A stretch of DNA of 64,000 nt from Tubulanus polymorphus. Lineage: Eukaryota; Nemertea; Palaeonemertea; Tubulaniformes; Tubulanidae. Shown piece by piece: positions 1 to 11,419 of this stretch (position 1 is its first letter; every line of letters starts with the position of its first letter). The position numbers were made by a program, and so were the translations under genes. The stretch lies in NCBI RefSeq assembly GCF_964204645.1, contig NC_134026.1, forward strand, positions 10,936,450 to 11,000,449, given 5' to 3'. Under the pieces are notes generated by a model. The model saw only the letters and a program-made list of their open reading frames with translations, had not been told where the DNA came from and searched no databases.

Positions 1-1
1 A

Positions 2-178
2 GGGCGACCTTCCCGTCGCCCACTAAATTTAAAAGTGGAATATGCGAAATCTAACTTTAGAATGAAATCATTAAAAATCCAAGGTGCAAGATCCTGGAAC
101 TTCCTTCCCGGAAAACTCAAATCTTCGAAATCACGCCCTTACTTTAAAAAATGCTTTATCAATTACTTGGTCGCATAA
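2..178 (+). pseudogene. C-terminal end of a non-LTR retrotransposon ORF2 (cut by window edge)
   Basis: An open frame entering from the left edge ends at the TAA at 176-178. Its translation contains IQGARSWNFLPGKLKS followed by a basic tail. This is the usual last segment of reverse transcriptases of CR1/L2/Jockey-type LINEs (a G-x-x-x-WNxLP-x-x-LK motif). The rest lies outside the window, so its integrity cannot be judged. It runs opposite to the LINE that starts at about 268, so the two are separate insertions. Confidence 0.6.
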
Positions 179-469
179 TACTAATGCCCGTAACGTGGCC
201 GCCATTTTATCTGTATATATATGTAAAGGGTGATCCTTGTAACGAATGTGCGTGTGTGTGTAAGTGATTTTTTTTTAGTACAAATTAATTTTATTAAACA
301 AGTCAATGGTATACAAAATGAATACATGCTAAGGTCCAGAGGACATTACAAGCAATTACAATTATAATCGAAATTACAGTGACATTTGACGGTGATCAAA
401 AATTAATAAATGCACGTAAACTGATAATTACACTAAAGGATGATAATATTAATAGCAATGAGTTGTAAC

Positions 470-545
470 AATAAAAGTAATAATAATAATAAATAATAGT
501 AAATGATAATAATAATGATAATAATGATAATGATGATTATTATCA
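470..545. repeat. TAA/TGA-rich simple repeat
   Basis: AT-rich microsatellite of TAA, TAATGA and TGATAA units, directly beyond the C-terminal frame of the minus-strand LINE and therefore inside its 3' region. Confidence 0.7.
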
Positions 546-3500
546 TCAGTTTGAGATTCTTTGGTTCCTAGAAATGAATTTTGCAACAAGACAGATTACT
601 GTCGAGTTTAAATCATAGTTATAAATGGAATTTCCAAAAAGTAGGAATTCGCATTTATTCAACATATTTAGTCTATTGAAATACGGAGGTAGTTGTAGGG
701 AATCAAGCGAAGTGAGGAGGTTGCAAAAGTCATGATGGAGGAAAGGTTCTCGACACTGAAGAAGGAAATGTGTTGTCGATTGGATTTGGTTGTAGTAGGG
801 GCAGTCAGGATCACTTACATCAACGAAATTATGAGAATAGAAATGAAATCTCAGGAAGAGGTCTACACGCAGACGATTAAGGCAGATTTCTTCATTTCGA
901 TTGAGGTTTTTTATTATGGTTGAACTAAGAACATTGGAGTGGTATTTATTAAAGCAGGTTCTAGATTTGAAAAGGGAAAATGAATCACAGTTTTGAAGCT
1001 TTGGTTTAACATTATTCCAATGTTCCATAAGTTGAACAATGGGTGATCGCCTCATAAATGAAGAATAAGATGCTAGGATTCTAAAAGGTCGCTGCGTTCT
1101 AAGGGCACGAGGTTGGTTCTGGCCGCGTTATGGAAATTTGTGAAAATTGAATTTACGTATGGTGGGACAAACAAAGTATGGTTTTTCATTTTAAACATAT
1201 ACAGCAAATGCCGCTCTTTACGCCTGGCGGCTAGAGTTTGTCAGTTCAAAATATGCAGGACCTTATTAGTGTTTAAGCCGTGGATACAACCGGAGACAAG
1301 GATCGCAGCTCTGTAGTGAATCCTCTCCAGTTTGTTTAGATTAGAAGTAGAGGCTCCCTGGCAGATGATATCACAGTATTCAAAGTGAGGAGTTATAAAA
1401 GATTTATAGATTAATTCTAGATGACAAGATCTAAGTTTTCGGCTTAGCAGTTTCAGTGGATTTAGGAGTTTTTGAGTTTTAGTAACCAGATGTACGATGT
1501 GTTCATGAAAATTAAGGTTTTGATCAAGAATAAGGCCTAGGTGTTTGTGGGATTGCTTTGTAGGGATTATTTCCCCGTCGAAGATGAGATTAGCGTAGTT
1601 TGCAGTACCACGTTTCGTAAAGTTGATATTGCAACATTTGGACGGTTTGAATTGGAGCCGCCAGATTTTGGCCCAAGATTCAATCTCATTAAGGTCAGTT
1701 TGTAGGATTAAACTATTCAAATTTGGGTTTTGAGGATTGACTGGCATATAGATAGACGTATCGTCGGCATAAATAAAGGTATCACTGTTTAAACTGTCTG
1801 GTAAGTCATTTATATATAAATGGAATAACAGAGGCCCTAAGATAGATCCCTGGGGAACAGAGGTATTAACGTATCCGATGGGGGTAAGTTCAGAGAAGAT
1901 TCCATTCACTTTCACTTGGATTCGGCGATTAGATAAGTAGGAGGAGATAAGATCATGTATTTTGCCGTTAATTCCATATGCTTTTAGCTTGTGAAGTAAT
2001 AATTTATGAGGTAGTGTATCAAAGGCAGCTGATATGTCAAGAAAAGCCGCCCGAACATCAAGTACCTGTTCTAATTTGGCATTAATAAAGGCCGAAATAG
2101 ATAGTAGTTGGTCAGTAGTACTATGACCAGGAAGAAAACCTGACTGGTTTGAGAAAATTAAATTATTATTTATAACATGATTGTATATATTTTGACAAAT
2201 CAATCTTTCAAACAGTTTTGAAATGGTGCAGAGAAGAGAAATTGGTCGATAATTGTTAGGGTCATCACGAGCGTCCTTTTTATGGATTACTGAAACTTGA
2301 GCGATTTTCCATATATCATGAAAATTACTGCGATCGGCTAAAGTATTAAAGAGACATGCTAGCACTGGTGAAATGGCATTAGTAGACAATTTCAACATAC
2401 TATTAGTTATTCTGTCATGACCGGGCGATTTGTTGACATCAAGTTCTAGTATAAGTTTTCTAACGGAATCAGTGGCTATATGTGGCATGAATATATCGTG
2501 CGGGCTTCTATTTGCAAAGGGGGGCAAGGCATCAATTTTAGAGTTTGAGTGATATTTATCAGATATGATTCGGAGAAACACTTTTGCCTTTTCGCTTTCA
2601 GTATCGCACATGGTTGAAGTAGCAGGATCAATTATGCTAGGATTCTGAGATGAAAATTTATCTCCAAGAAAAGTTTTTAGCAAATGCCAATAGTCGCACT
2701 TGGTTTTTGACTAGTTTTCAAGCTTGTTTTTTTGCTTTGTTTATTAGAGAATTTACAATATTGGTTTGGGATTTGTATCGGTAATAGTTTGAAGCGTAGC
2801 CAGTAGTTTTAAAGCGCCTATGTAGCCTATTTCGGGTGTTCATGGCCTGTTTGACATAATCTTTCATCCACGGTTGGTCGTTAGATTTTATGTGCACTGA
2901 TCTATGCGGTACATCATAGGAGTAAATAGCAAATAGCGCATTTGTAAATGACTCAGCCAAACTGTTTGTGTCCAAAGTTTGAAAAATAGGATTCCAATCA
3001 AATTGTTCAATAGATTCGTTGAGGCGAGTAAATATCACAAGCATTATAGTTCCAGACTATTTTCCGTCTCGGTAGCGGTTTCGAGTTTTGAAACGCCGCA
3101 TTGATCAAAAGAGTACTATGATCGGTATAGCCGATAGGCATGGTCACTGAGCATTCATTAATGAGACTCGGAGAATCTGTAAAAAGTAGATCAATACAGC
3201 TGCTGGTGCTAGCTGTAACGCGGGTTGGAGAATGTACTATTTGAGAGAAAAAAAGATCACTGGCGATCTGATACAGTTCGCGGCCAGGTGTATCTGTAAC
3301 ATCGCTGTTGCACCATAGTGTATTTTTTGCATTGAAATCGCCTATAATATGTATAGAATTATTCAGTGGATTTATCTTTTTCTGTTCGTCACATATAATA
3401 GCTTTCATCGAATCAAAAAATCGCTTCCGTTCATTCGGAGGTTGTGAGGGGGATCTATAAGTGATACACAACAACATCGTTTTAAACTTTTCTTTGATAT

Positions 3501-4146
3501 TTAACCATATCGAGTGGTTACACTTAGAAATCAGATCATTTCTAACATAACAGATTAACGAGTCGTGATAATATAAAATTAATCCTCGATTATTTGGCGT
3601 ATAATACCCTATGGAGAAACCCTCTATTGTGAAGTCATCAAGTCTTGTTGAAATATCTCCAACTTCGCAAAGAGCAACAACTTTTGCTTTTGATTCAGTG
3701 ATACGGGATTTGAGATAATCGATACGTGTTCCATTGTCAGCAGTGATGCTTCTAATATTTGAAAATAAAATAGTAAGATCAGTTGTTGTCTCAGGACCAG
3801 GGTTGACTTCGACATCATTACATAGAAGTAAAATATAATAGCGTGTTTTATAGATATAAACTAAGTTTCCGCTACCCGGTAGTAGGATCACTGAAAAAAT
3901 AGCCAAAATAGTTAAGTAGATACTGCGTGAATTGTAAGTATGCTTGCTATTTGCTGCTAAGAATTTTACCCATGCATACACTATCAGACACCCAATCATA
4001 AAGCATGTGACTACCATAACAAATGATACTAACCGGACAAGTATAATAGGGATGCCGTCGGATAGAAATAGAGATAAGTATATGAAAAGCTTTAATAGTA
4101 AAGGCACGTACAGTCTTTTGTCAGGTGCATGTCTTACGCTAGCCAC
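546..4146 (-). pseudogene. LINE ORF2: endonuclease-reverse transcriptase, frame-broken
   Basis: Four minus-strand frames (3007-4146, 2718-3044, 1241-2683, 546-1055) are consecutive parts of one polyprotein. The first has several hydrophobic segments (about residues 15-60 and 75-90), the 2A-like motif DVEVNPGP at residues 111-118, and then an AP-type endonuclease with IIGDFNAKNTLW, CIDLLFTD and GYTDHS. The third is a reverse transcriptase: motif A in LDISAAFDTLPHK, the turn SVPQGSILGPLLF, and the catalytic FIYADD. The last has LNRLRVDL and a Cys/His cluster, usual for the LINE C-terminus. Frameshifts lie near 3010-3045, near 2690-2715 and between 1055 and 1241. The 2A motif and domain order fit the CR1/L2 group; exact clade assignment needs a tree. 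Confidence 0.85.
3793..3816 (-). other. 2A-like ribosome-skipping motif in LINE ORF2
   Basis: Residues 111-118 of the frame 3007-4146 read DVEVNPGP, a match to the D-x-E-x-N-P-G-P consensus of 2A peptides. It follows a hydrophobic stretch (YYILLLCN) and precedes the endonuclease domain. Such motifs are established in N-terminal parts of ORF2 of some CR1/L2 retrotransposons of sea urchins, molluscs and lancelets. Confidence 0.85.
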
Positions 4147-4200
4147 AGCGGTGCAGATGGAGTTTTCAAGAAAAAAGAACCTATCCTAATTCGGTGATAT

Positions 4201-4576
4201 AAGTAACTAATTGGCATTACCCAATTCCCTTTCTCACTTCCGTAATTCCCTGCCTACATTATATTACAACGCTTTGAGTCTGAAAGAAAACATAACAAAA
4301 GGTAGAAATAAAAATGAAATATAAAGAAACCATATCACTGGAGGTTGTCGGTGGTGCCGTGGTGGAACATAAGTACAATAGTAGTAGTAGTAGCGGTGGT
4401 GCGCGCAAATATTTGAACAATTCGCTAGTTTTCGGTTTCTGGAGACGAGTCAGGTATGATTTCGGCAATCAATTTCAAAATATAACGGTCGCGCTCCTTC
4501 ACTTTGCGTGGTGATTTTGCGATGGCTACTAAGCCGAACAACTTAACCCTTTCCATTAACGATAACATTAAACGGC
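4201..4576. other. Non-coding stretch, unassigned
   Basis: Between the LINE and the MITE. It contains a short GTAGTA run (about 4378-4400). The two opposite open frames here have no recognisable features. I see nothing further. Confidence 0.4.
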
Positions 4577-4582
4577 CGATAC

Positions 4583-4885
4583 TATGGTGGCTGATTCGGG
4601 CCATGTAATAAAAAAATCACAAACGTTACAAATTTTTTTTTGCGGACGCTTAAAAGTCGTTTTATTGCGCGATAAAACGAAAATTACCACGTTAAAACTA
4701 GAAATTACCGCGATAAAATAAGAAAAAGTCGTTTTATTGCGCGATAAAACGAGAAAAAGTCGTTTTATTGCGCGATAAAATGAGAAAAAGTCGTTTTATC
4801 GCGCGATAAAACGACTTTTAGGAGTCTGTAAAAAAAAATCGCACCATTTGTGATTTTTTTCACATGGCCCGAATCAGCCACCATA
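4583..4885. mobile_element. MITE, family 1 copy A (TIR TATGGTGGCTGATTCGGGCC)
   Basis: A 303-bp element with long terminal inverted repeats starting TATGGTGGCTGATTCGGGCC. It is flanked by the 6-bp direct repeat CGATAC (4577-4582 and 4886-4891), a clear target-site duplication. The interior is a short array of palindromic units built on TTTTATTGCGCGATAAAA. A second element at 52504-52943 has the same termini and also a 6-bp duplication but a different interior. There is no coding capacity. The 6-bp duplication excludes mariner, hAT and piggyBac; groups such as IS3EU or Dada remain possible drivers. Confidence 0.9.
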
Positions 4886-4921
4886 CGATACCGTATTCCC
4901 TTTCATCGGAAAAACCGGAGA

Positions 4922-5815
4922 TCACTGAGTCGTCATGAATGGAGCGATACGCATAGGGGAACCTTGCATCAAGTAAGACGCCAGGGTTGGATCTGATCCT
5001 AGTGCCCCTTTGATGTCAGATTCGTTCTGACTGGTAAACAAATACGCCTTCATTTCGAAACGATCGACGACGGTAGTTTTAGACTGCACGAGTTCCGTGT
5101 CCTGAACGAGAAGTATATCTGCAACATCCGGTGATCCGGAAAAATCTGGTGGTTGAAGTTTGCCATTGACAAACAAATTATCACGGATCAAAGAAACTTT
5201 GTTGTTACGATCAGCCCGCAGCTGTTTGAATTTACTCAATTGGGCCGCAGCCCTGTCGTTAATCTCGTTAGGAAATTGATCTTTCACAAAGAAACTACTA
5301 CCTTTACGGTTTTTGCAGCAGCTCAAGACTTCTAACTTTCCTTTACGGGTAGTGAAGCGAACAACGATGGGCCTGCTTTTAGATGACCCTTTGCCCATTC
5401 GGTGGGCAACATCGATGACTATGCTGGTCTCCATTTTATCTCGCGGCACTTTCATGTTGTCTAACGAAGAAGTCGGTTGCTACTTTTCGACAATTTTCGC
5501 CAGTTTCCTCCTCCATGTTGAAAATGACTACGTTTTGTTGCATCGATCTGCGTTTAAGATCGATGTTTTCTTGGGAGAGCTGCTCGATTTTAAGCTCAGC
5601 GCGTTCGAGGCGCCTGTTCAATCCGTTAATCATGTCCAGAAGTTGGAATATTTGGTCATTGTTGGGGACTGTCGGCTGCAGGTCATTTTGCAGAGTACTG
5701 GTGCTGGAACTGAGTGACCGGACCGGGCGCTGAAATCTCTTTTTTTGTCCAGGCGTTTCATTTGTTGCTTTGGGTAGACATTTTCACGATTATGCCCAAC
5801 TAATAAAGGGGCCAA
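4922..5815 (-). pseudogene. L1-like ORF1 protein remnant (coiled coil + RRM-like)
   Basis: Three overlapping minus-strand frames form one protein. Residues from 5630-5815 give a basic N-terminus. The frame 5436-5633 gives a heptad-rich segment (NRRLERAELKIEQLSQEN) followed by RRSMQQNVVIFNMEEE, typical of the start of the RRM domain of L1 ORF1p (Transposase_22). The frame 4922-5455 has VIDVAHRMGKGSSKSRPIVVRF, the usual HRxG...RPIxVxF motif of that family. Frames change near 5445 and 5632, so the copy is broken unless it is spliced. ORF1p binds RNA and acts in L1-type retrotransposition; no matching ORF2 follows. It could alternatively be a domesticated cellular relative. Confidence 0.6.
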
Positions 5816-7150
5816 TGCGATCGAATCGACTGTGAATATCAGTACGGCTATGACTACCAGTACGAATGAGAAAATGGCGGAGCAGTATGACGAGGCAGTT
5901 TTAGAAATAATGGAAACTCAGGTTTTCCAGATTTCCAGAAACGATAACTCTAATTTTAACAAAGCTGGACTCGGAGGAACCAGAAAGTTATTGACGTTGC
6001 TTGGTACCTGTATAAAGTGACAATTATAGCAGCAATACCACCAATTATTTGATAATCACTCTCCGGCTTGACCACCGACCAGCTTAGTCCGCCATATTCA
6101 ATCCGTTTTGTGTAAGTGATGAGTCCATGTGAGAGTGATTGTTGATCGAGGGGTAAGGACACGTATAAGTCAACTTTTGACTTCTCTTTACTCCCCGCAC
6201 TATATATTGTTACTCTGAATATAATGTATATTGTGTCGATATTTTTGTAACAATTTATTTTGCAAATAAATTCATTCAAATTCATTCATTTTGTCACCGT
6301 AAATTTGGATTTCCAGTACGTCGATGATGAGCATATAAACGCCCGCAAAAAAAATCACTGTCGTACACTATACAGCTATGCGGGCGACCGGGTTTTAATT
6401 TTCATCAAAAAACGAGGATTGATGTTTTTTGATTTTCATTATGGATGCGGCATTTGACTTCCTTGAGAAACTAGGGTATTTCTTTGTGTGGCCTTATGCT
6501 GAGTTGGACGGCGGATTTTCGACTTTAGGATTCGAGTCGAGAGTTGAGTCCACTGTACTATCTAGCGTGGTTACCATGTTGTACCCCACGAGCCGTCGAA
6601 TCTGCTTTCCAGAGGCCTTTTAGAATATATTTGACAACCTGTCTATAAGGTGGTGCCGAAGTCGGATCGACGTTTTACGTCGGCACGATTCTTACGGTGA
6701 GTTATCGCTGGTAGGAATCGCGTCGAATATTCTCATAATCGTCACGATCAAACGTCACGTGAAACGGAAATCCTATTACGTTTCTATTCATATTTTCGCG
6801 TTTTTGTACCCGATACGGACTTTATACGGATACGCGATTCTGGCTGACGTCACGTTTCGTATTTACGCAATCTCGGCGCTTTTGGATTTTGTATGCGTTC
6901 GAATTCGGCGGTTGGATCGCGTTCTTATTTCCTTTCGCGTTTCTATGTTTTCAAGCGTCGAGGAATGAGGTCTCTGTGCCACCTGCTATCCCGCTAGATG
7001 GCGCGCGTATCAGTGCGACAACCCTGAAAATTGTAACTGAAAATTGTAGTGATCAATCTATCTTATTTTGTGTCTCTCCTGTATTTTATTTTTCTTTGTG
7101 TGATCTTTTTAAACCTCCGTATACTATCAATTTTAGTCAGGAGAATAAAG

Positions 7151-7188
7151 TTATATCTTATCTTATCTTATCTTATCTCTTATCTTAC
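7151..7188. repeat. TTATC microsatellite, likely a LINE 3' tail
   Basis: Tandem TTATC units directly after a region ending in GAGAATAAAG, an arrangement common at the 3' ends of non-LTR retrotransposons. Confidence 0.7.
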
Positions 7189-7368
7189 CCTGAAAAATCT
7201 TACCCTGAAACCGATCACGCAATAGCTACGTAATTACCGTAGCAACACATGGTTCCCACAGTACAGGAAAATTGGATAGGGGAAAACTTGATTATGTTGA
7301 ATGATATTTTAAGTTTGGAAATACTTATTTGGGAATAAAGAAATTTTCCTTTAGTCAGGGAAATATTG

Positions 7369-7388
7369 GTTTGTTTGTTTGTTTGTTT
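7369..7388. repeat. TTTG microsatellite
   Basis: About five tandem TTTG units. Confidence 0.8.
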
Positions 7389-9897
7389 AGCCAAAGGGAT
7401 ACTTTCTTCAGCTATTTTTCTTGATAATCACCTTTTTTAGCCGATCACCACAAAAACTGTACTATAATGATATCGGTTCATTTTTACGAAGGCCCCTTTT
7501 TCCAATTGGAAAAAATAGAGAATAACCCATGTACTATCAAACTTAGGAAAAAGTTGGGAATTACTAATTCATGTTATAACTGTGAGAACCATGGCAACAG
7601 CAAGATACAATGGAAGTGTTGAAAGTGATGGGTTCGCGCCCCCTTCCGTACTCCTACTAAATATCAACTGGCAACTAATTTAGCGCTGGAAGTATGATAT
7701 ATTCGAATGTGGCAACTGGTATAGCACTGGAACTCTAGATATCTTGAACTAATAAATACAAGTTTGTTAACGTTAAATGAAAACACTATATCCGTGTAAA
7801 AGCGAGAATGTTTTTACAGGTGTTTTTAACGCCATTTCCAAAAAGATAAATGACGATAGAAAATGTATAAAAAAATGGTTACGCCAATCCAACGGCATGT
7901 ATCAACAGCAATTTTAGTTGACATCAACATCTTTTCAAATAGAAATAACGTAGAAACGTAGAAATAATGTAACGAATTTCTCAACGTTTTTTCAAAGTTG
8001 AATTAAGGTTGTGTGTTAGTTGGGGCATAAATACTGTTAGAATTTTTTATATTTGTATATACATGTATTTTATACTCCTCTATTGTACAAAACCAACGAT
8101 GTAAAACAGTCTTTACGGAGAAAATAAAGGTACTTTAAATTGAATTTGGCGCCCACCTGTCTATGTTTCAAGCCAATCAGATGCTTTGTTTTTCACCGGC
8201 AGGTTCGCTCTATCAATACCACGCATCTGATTGGCTAGATCTTATGTATCGTAGCCGCTGAGCGGCAACCTGCCGGGCGAAGAAATCTTAGGCAGTGTAT
8301 TAGACCCGGCAATAAGGGCCAGGATTTGTGTTGGTGAAATATTCGATAATGATAATTGAAAATGATAATATTTATCAACAGAATTTGAACGGTTTTCTGC
8401 ACAACCAGTGTACAAGTACAAGAACAACAAGTACAAGTACGTATGATATGATATGATATATCTATCTGAGTGACATTATGTGTATGATTAGTTCACTTAC
8501 AATTCTTTAACACTCAACCCTCGTGCCTCGTGGGTTGATGGTATATCCAGGACTGAAAAGTCACCTCACATTGCGCATGTATCTGCGTAGGTTACAACAC
8601 GTATTTCTCGGTTCCGAGATATTATTGTTAACAAATACACACAGATCCTTAACAGCCAATTGTTTATCGGAAATCTATAGTGGATAAATAAACAACATCA
8701 ACACAAGGTATTTCTGTGATATTTTGAATCTATTTGCAGTTTAAATTTAGCGCCATTCTCGCAGGATTGTCAACCAACCCGGAGCGGAAGTAAAATCCAA
8801 GCCAGTTTACAAGCCCCTGATTACTCGTCTTTATTGTATCCGTATGAAGTCTAAGGTGAGTGTAAGCGATTGGTGTGTATGGTTTATTCCTTATGAATGC
8901 ATGGAGGGCCTTTAAATTGTGTGAGACGTTTATAACATTGAGAATCACTGCGATGGGTGTTAGGTCTGCGGTACCCGGTACGTACGCGCGCGCGACACCG
9001 ACACCGGCTTCCACTTCAAAAATTATGAAAAAAATATTAGAAATAATCGACATCTGATATACACCAAATATACCTCTAAAGAAATGTATTTATAGCGTCG
9101 GATATTGTGTCGAGAATTTCAGATCTTCCAACCACACAGGGGCCGTATCTCACACATCCTCGCTTGCTAGGGGTCCGGTATCGCTCCCGAACTCGCTTCC
9201 ACCAGCCCCTGGGAAAACCTATTCCTTATTGATCTCTTGCTGCTCATAATAGTTCGTGGCTCCACTTCGCGAGATACCGTATCTCTTCATATGTGGTTGA
9301 AATGAATTACCTAGAAAAACGTTTCTTTTTAGAAAATATTCTGGAAAGCAGGCCCATTTTTCCTGGAAAAAAAATATTCCTAAAATTGGTCGGGTCTGGT
9401 GTATGAACCAATTAAGTTGATTGACAAGCGCAGCTTCGCACCTCAATTTGTCGATGACGTCAGATAGAAACAATGACATTACCACGTGCGCATGCAAACA
9501 GACAAATGAGAAAAAAATATTTTGATACATACACGTATTTGAATAAGCGTAACAGAGATTCCTTTGACTTTTGATTAATTATTTTAATCTAAGCCAGCTA
9601 GTGGATGGAATAATTCAATAGTCTCCATATTTTATTCCACAAAGTCTCACATAATTTCTGCCGACCTTTATTATTCTGCGTATGATATTAGATTTTTCTT
9701 TATTTTTAGGATATGAACAGCAAAGAAACATTTGGCAGATACATTTCATGACTGTTCACACCTGAGTCGATATTTCATAATTTTCTGATGTAACTCAGTA
9801 TTGCTGAAGATGGCTATTGTTGAAACTTTGGAATAAACCTCAAGCTCAAGGAAACATTTTCGTACTTCCCCATCATTATTGTAGAATCTCGTTATAT

Positions 9898-9903
9898 TAT
9901 CAT
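9898..9903. other. Left 6-bp target-site duplication of the Polinton
   Basis: TATCAT directly before the left terminal repeat; the same six bases follow the right repeat at 27258-27263. A 6-bp duplication is the norm for Polintons. Confidence 0.95.
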
Positions 9904-9996
9904 AGTAATTGGAATATCAGGGGTTCAGATCAGAGGACGAGAGGACGAGACACCACTCATCACCACAAGTAATTTTTTTTCCTAATAAATGGGAGA
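9904..9996 (+). repeat. Left terminal inverted repeat of the Polinton (93 bp)
   Basis: Identical to the reverse complement of 27165-27257 over 93 bp. It contains a GAGGACGAGAGGACGAGA segment, a T8 run (9973-9980) and, at its inner end, the start codon of the leftmost gene. The repeat therefore carries a promoter as well as the recombination end. Confidence 0.95.
9969..9991 (+). promoter_or_regulatory. Late-promoter-like module of the leftmost Polinton gene
   Basis: AATTTTTTTT, 8 bases (CCTAATAA), then the ATG. It lies inside the terminal repeat, so the same module drives the polymerase gene from the other end. Confidence 0.6.
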
Positions 9997-10315
9997 TAGA
10001 AAAGCATTCTTAGCAACAATGAATAACAGAATTAAACCAACAAAAAAACAATTTGAAATAAAAAAGTTAGTTGATGTTACAAAAGAAATTGAACATAAAA
10101 TATTGAAATTAGAAAAGATAAAAACTAAATATGGAGAGAAAGTATCAGCTAATTTAAGCTACTGTAATGTTAGTACATCACGAGAATTTAAAGTGTTTTT
10201 ACCCGATAAATGGGTTTCATTGAGTACAGAGGAATTGAAAGATTTAGTAGGATTTAAAATAATATATCATGGGAAAAATGAAGACGGTCATCATGATTTG
10301 GAAATTGTTGATTAA
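9989..10315 (+). CDS. Small Polinton protein of unknown function (108 aa)
   Basis: The start at 9989 lies within the left terminal repeat, right behind the T-run promoter module, so the start is well supported. The protein has a basic, helical, possibly coiled N-terminal half (TKEIEHKILKLEKIKTKYG), then FKVFLPDKWVSLSTEELKDLV and a short beta-like end (KIIYHGKNEDGHHDLEIVD). I do not recognise a named family. The pattern LPDKWxxLSxEEL resembles short proteins encoded by other invertebrate Polintons. It shares its first codons with the polymerase because both starts sit in the inverted repeat. It is one of only two genes on the plus strand of the element. Confidence 0.75.
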   Translation: MGDRKAFLATMNNRIKPTKKQFEIKKLVDVTKEIEHKILKLEKIKTKYGEKVSANLSYCNVSTSREFKVFLPDKWVSLSTEELKDLVGFKIIYHGKNEDGHHDLEIVD

Positions 10316-10342
10316 ATAAAAAATAAAAATAATGAATATCTA

Positions 10343-11277
10343 AAAATGACCTTAGTCGTTTTATAAACAACTACAATCATACAGTCAAACATCTGTTACA
10401 TGTTATTACAAGAGAGTGCTTCATTTGAATATTGATCGATCAAACAGGTGTTGCACAACGTTGTTGTTATATAATAAGCACGCAGTACTTACAACACACA
10501 CAAGCCAGTTAGCCGGCATTGAACTACCGCGTTTTCATTAGTTGCTGAAAGCGAGGTTTATTTAAATTAGATAGGCCGTGACGAAGGATAGTCATCATTC
10601 TCTCGTGATTAAAAGGAATATTTCAATGTTTTTACGGTAAGTTTTAGCAAAATTGCCCTATCCTCGACCTATCCTCGAGTTTTCAGGGGATAAGCATCCC
10701 ATTATTGAAAGGCGCCACGGGACGCTTATCCCCCGTCATTTCTACTTACACCCCCGGCGACCCACGTCAACCGGGATCTCCTTCAATGATTGGTAGAAAT
10801 CACATTATATTAAAGGCGCCTAATGTAATTTCTACCAATCTCGAAATTCGAAACCGAAGGAGAAACCCGGAGAGTGGACGAAGGTGCATTTTCAAAATGC
10901 CTCTGCTGGCCAGAGCTATTCCAGTGTTTGAATGAATTACCTTATATACTTAGCTAAAACACCTAAGTAAATGTTGTTGGTGCTAAAAAAATATGTGAAA
11001 TTTGAAATTATAAATTATTCCGAATGAAAAGAATATAAGAATGAAAACTGATAAATGAATTATGGATTTTTAACTTAATTATGATATAATTTTTAATCAA
11101 ATTAGTAATCAATTACTATGTTAATTGATTAACAAATTCAAATTCAAATTCAAATATTCATTTCAGCATACCCAGTGTTGTCATCTTTCAATTTAAGAAA
11201 AAACTAATAATAAGAAACGACTGTAATACAATATTCAAGTAAAAACAAAATAAATTAATAAAAATAATGAATATCTA
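10343..11277. mobile_element. Probable nested insertion inside the Polinton
   Basis: A 21-bp direct repeat, AATAAAAATAATGAATATCT plus A, occurs at 10322-10342 and 11257-11277. The segment between is richer in G+C than the Polinton (notably 10640-10930) and has no Polinton gene. A perfect-length direct duplication of this size fits a retroposon-type insertion of about 930 bp. Inside is a strong hairpin (10788-10840). The 76-aa frame at 10705-10935 spans the hairpin and looks spurious. Confidence 0.55.
10788..10840. repeat. Hairpin with 20-bp arms
   Basis: GATTGGTAGAAATCACATTA (10788-10807) pairs with 10821-10840 with one mismatch across a 13-base loop. It lies in the putative nested insertion. 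Confidence 0.8.
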
Positions 11278-11419
11278 GAATCCGAAATGACTTATCTGGA
11301 CAATTTAATTGCTCCGCATAGATGGTGCCATAAACGGCACCCACACAGTGATAGACAAAAGTAGTGAGATATTCAATTAATTAAAAAAAATTATTTTTTT
11401 TTGCTTTTTTTCTAAAATA

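Larger units (their letters stand above)
268..4200 (-). mobile_element. Degraded CR1/L2-group non-LTR retrotransposon with 2A-like motif
   Basis: Reading on the minus strand there is an AP-endonuclease region (3007-4146), a reverse transcriptase (1241-2683), a C-terminal Cys/His region (546-1055), an AT-rich tail of TAA/TGA-type repeats (about 470-545), a 3' untranslated part with AATAAA (near 290) and a short poly-A (268-277 on this strand). The 5' end is not defined; I place it near 4200. At least three frame breaks separate the pieces, so this copy is not active. Confidence 0.85.
5816..9897. other. Long non-coding stretch with repeat-derived sequence
   Basis: No convincing gene in about 4 kb. 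Visible items: a region ending in CATT-type repeats (6265-6290); a LINE-like 3' end with a TTATC array (7151-7188); a TTTG array (7369-7388); another LINE-like 3' tail near 8115-8145; a short inverted pair AGCCAATCAGATGC / GCATCTGATTGGCT (about 8170-8237); an alternating GCGCGC tract near 8987. The minus-strand frame 5956-6285 is not recognised. Confidence 0.5.

Noticed and set aside
5956-6285. 109-aa minus-strand frame with hydrophobic ends
   Set aside because: It runs through a CATT-type repeat tail and lacks recognisable motifs; more likely part of a retroelement 3' region.
10705-10935. 76-aa plus-strand frame inside the Polinton
   Set aside because: It spans a 20-bp-arm hairpin, lacks the element's promoter module and has host-like composition; it lies in the probable nested insertion.
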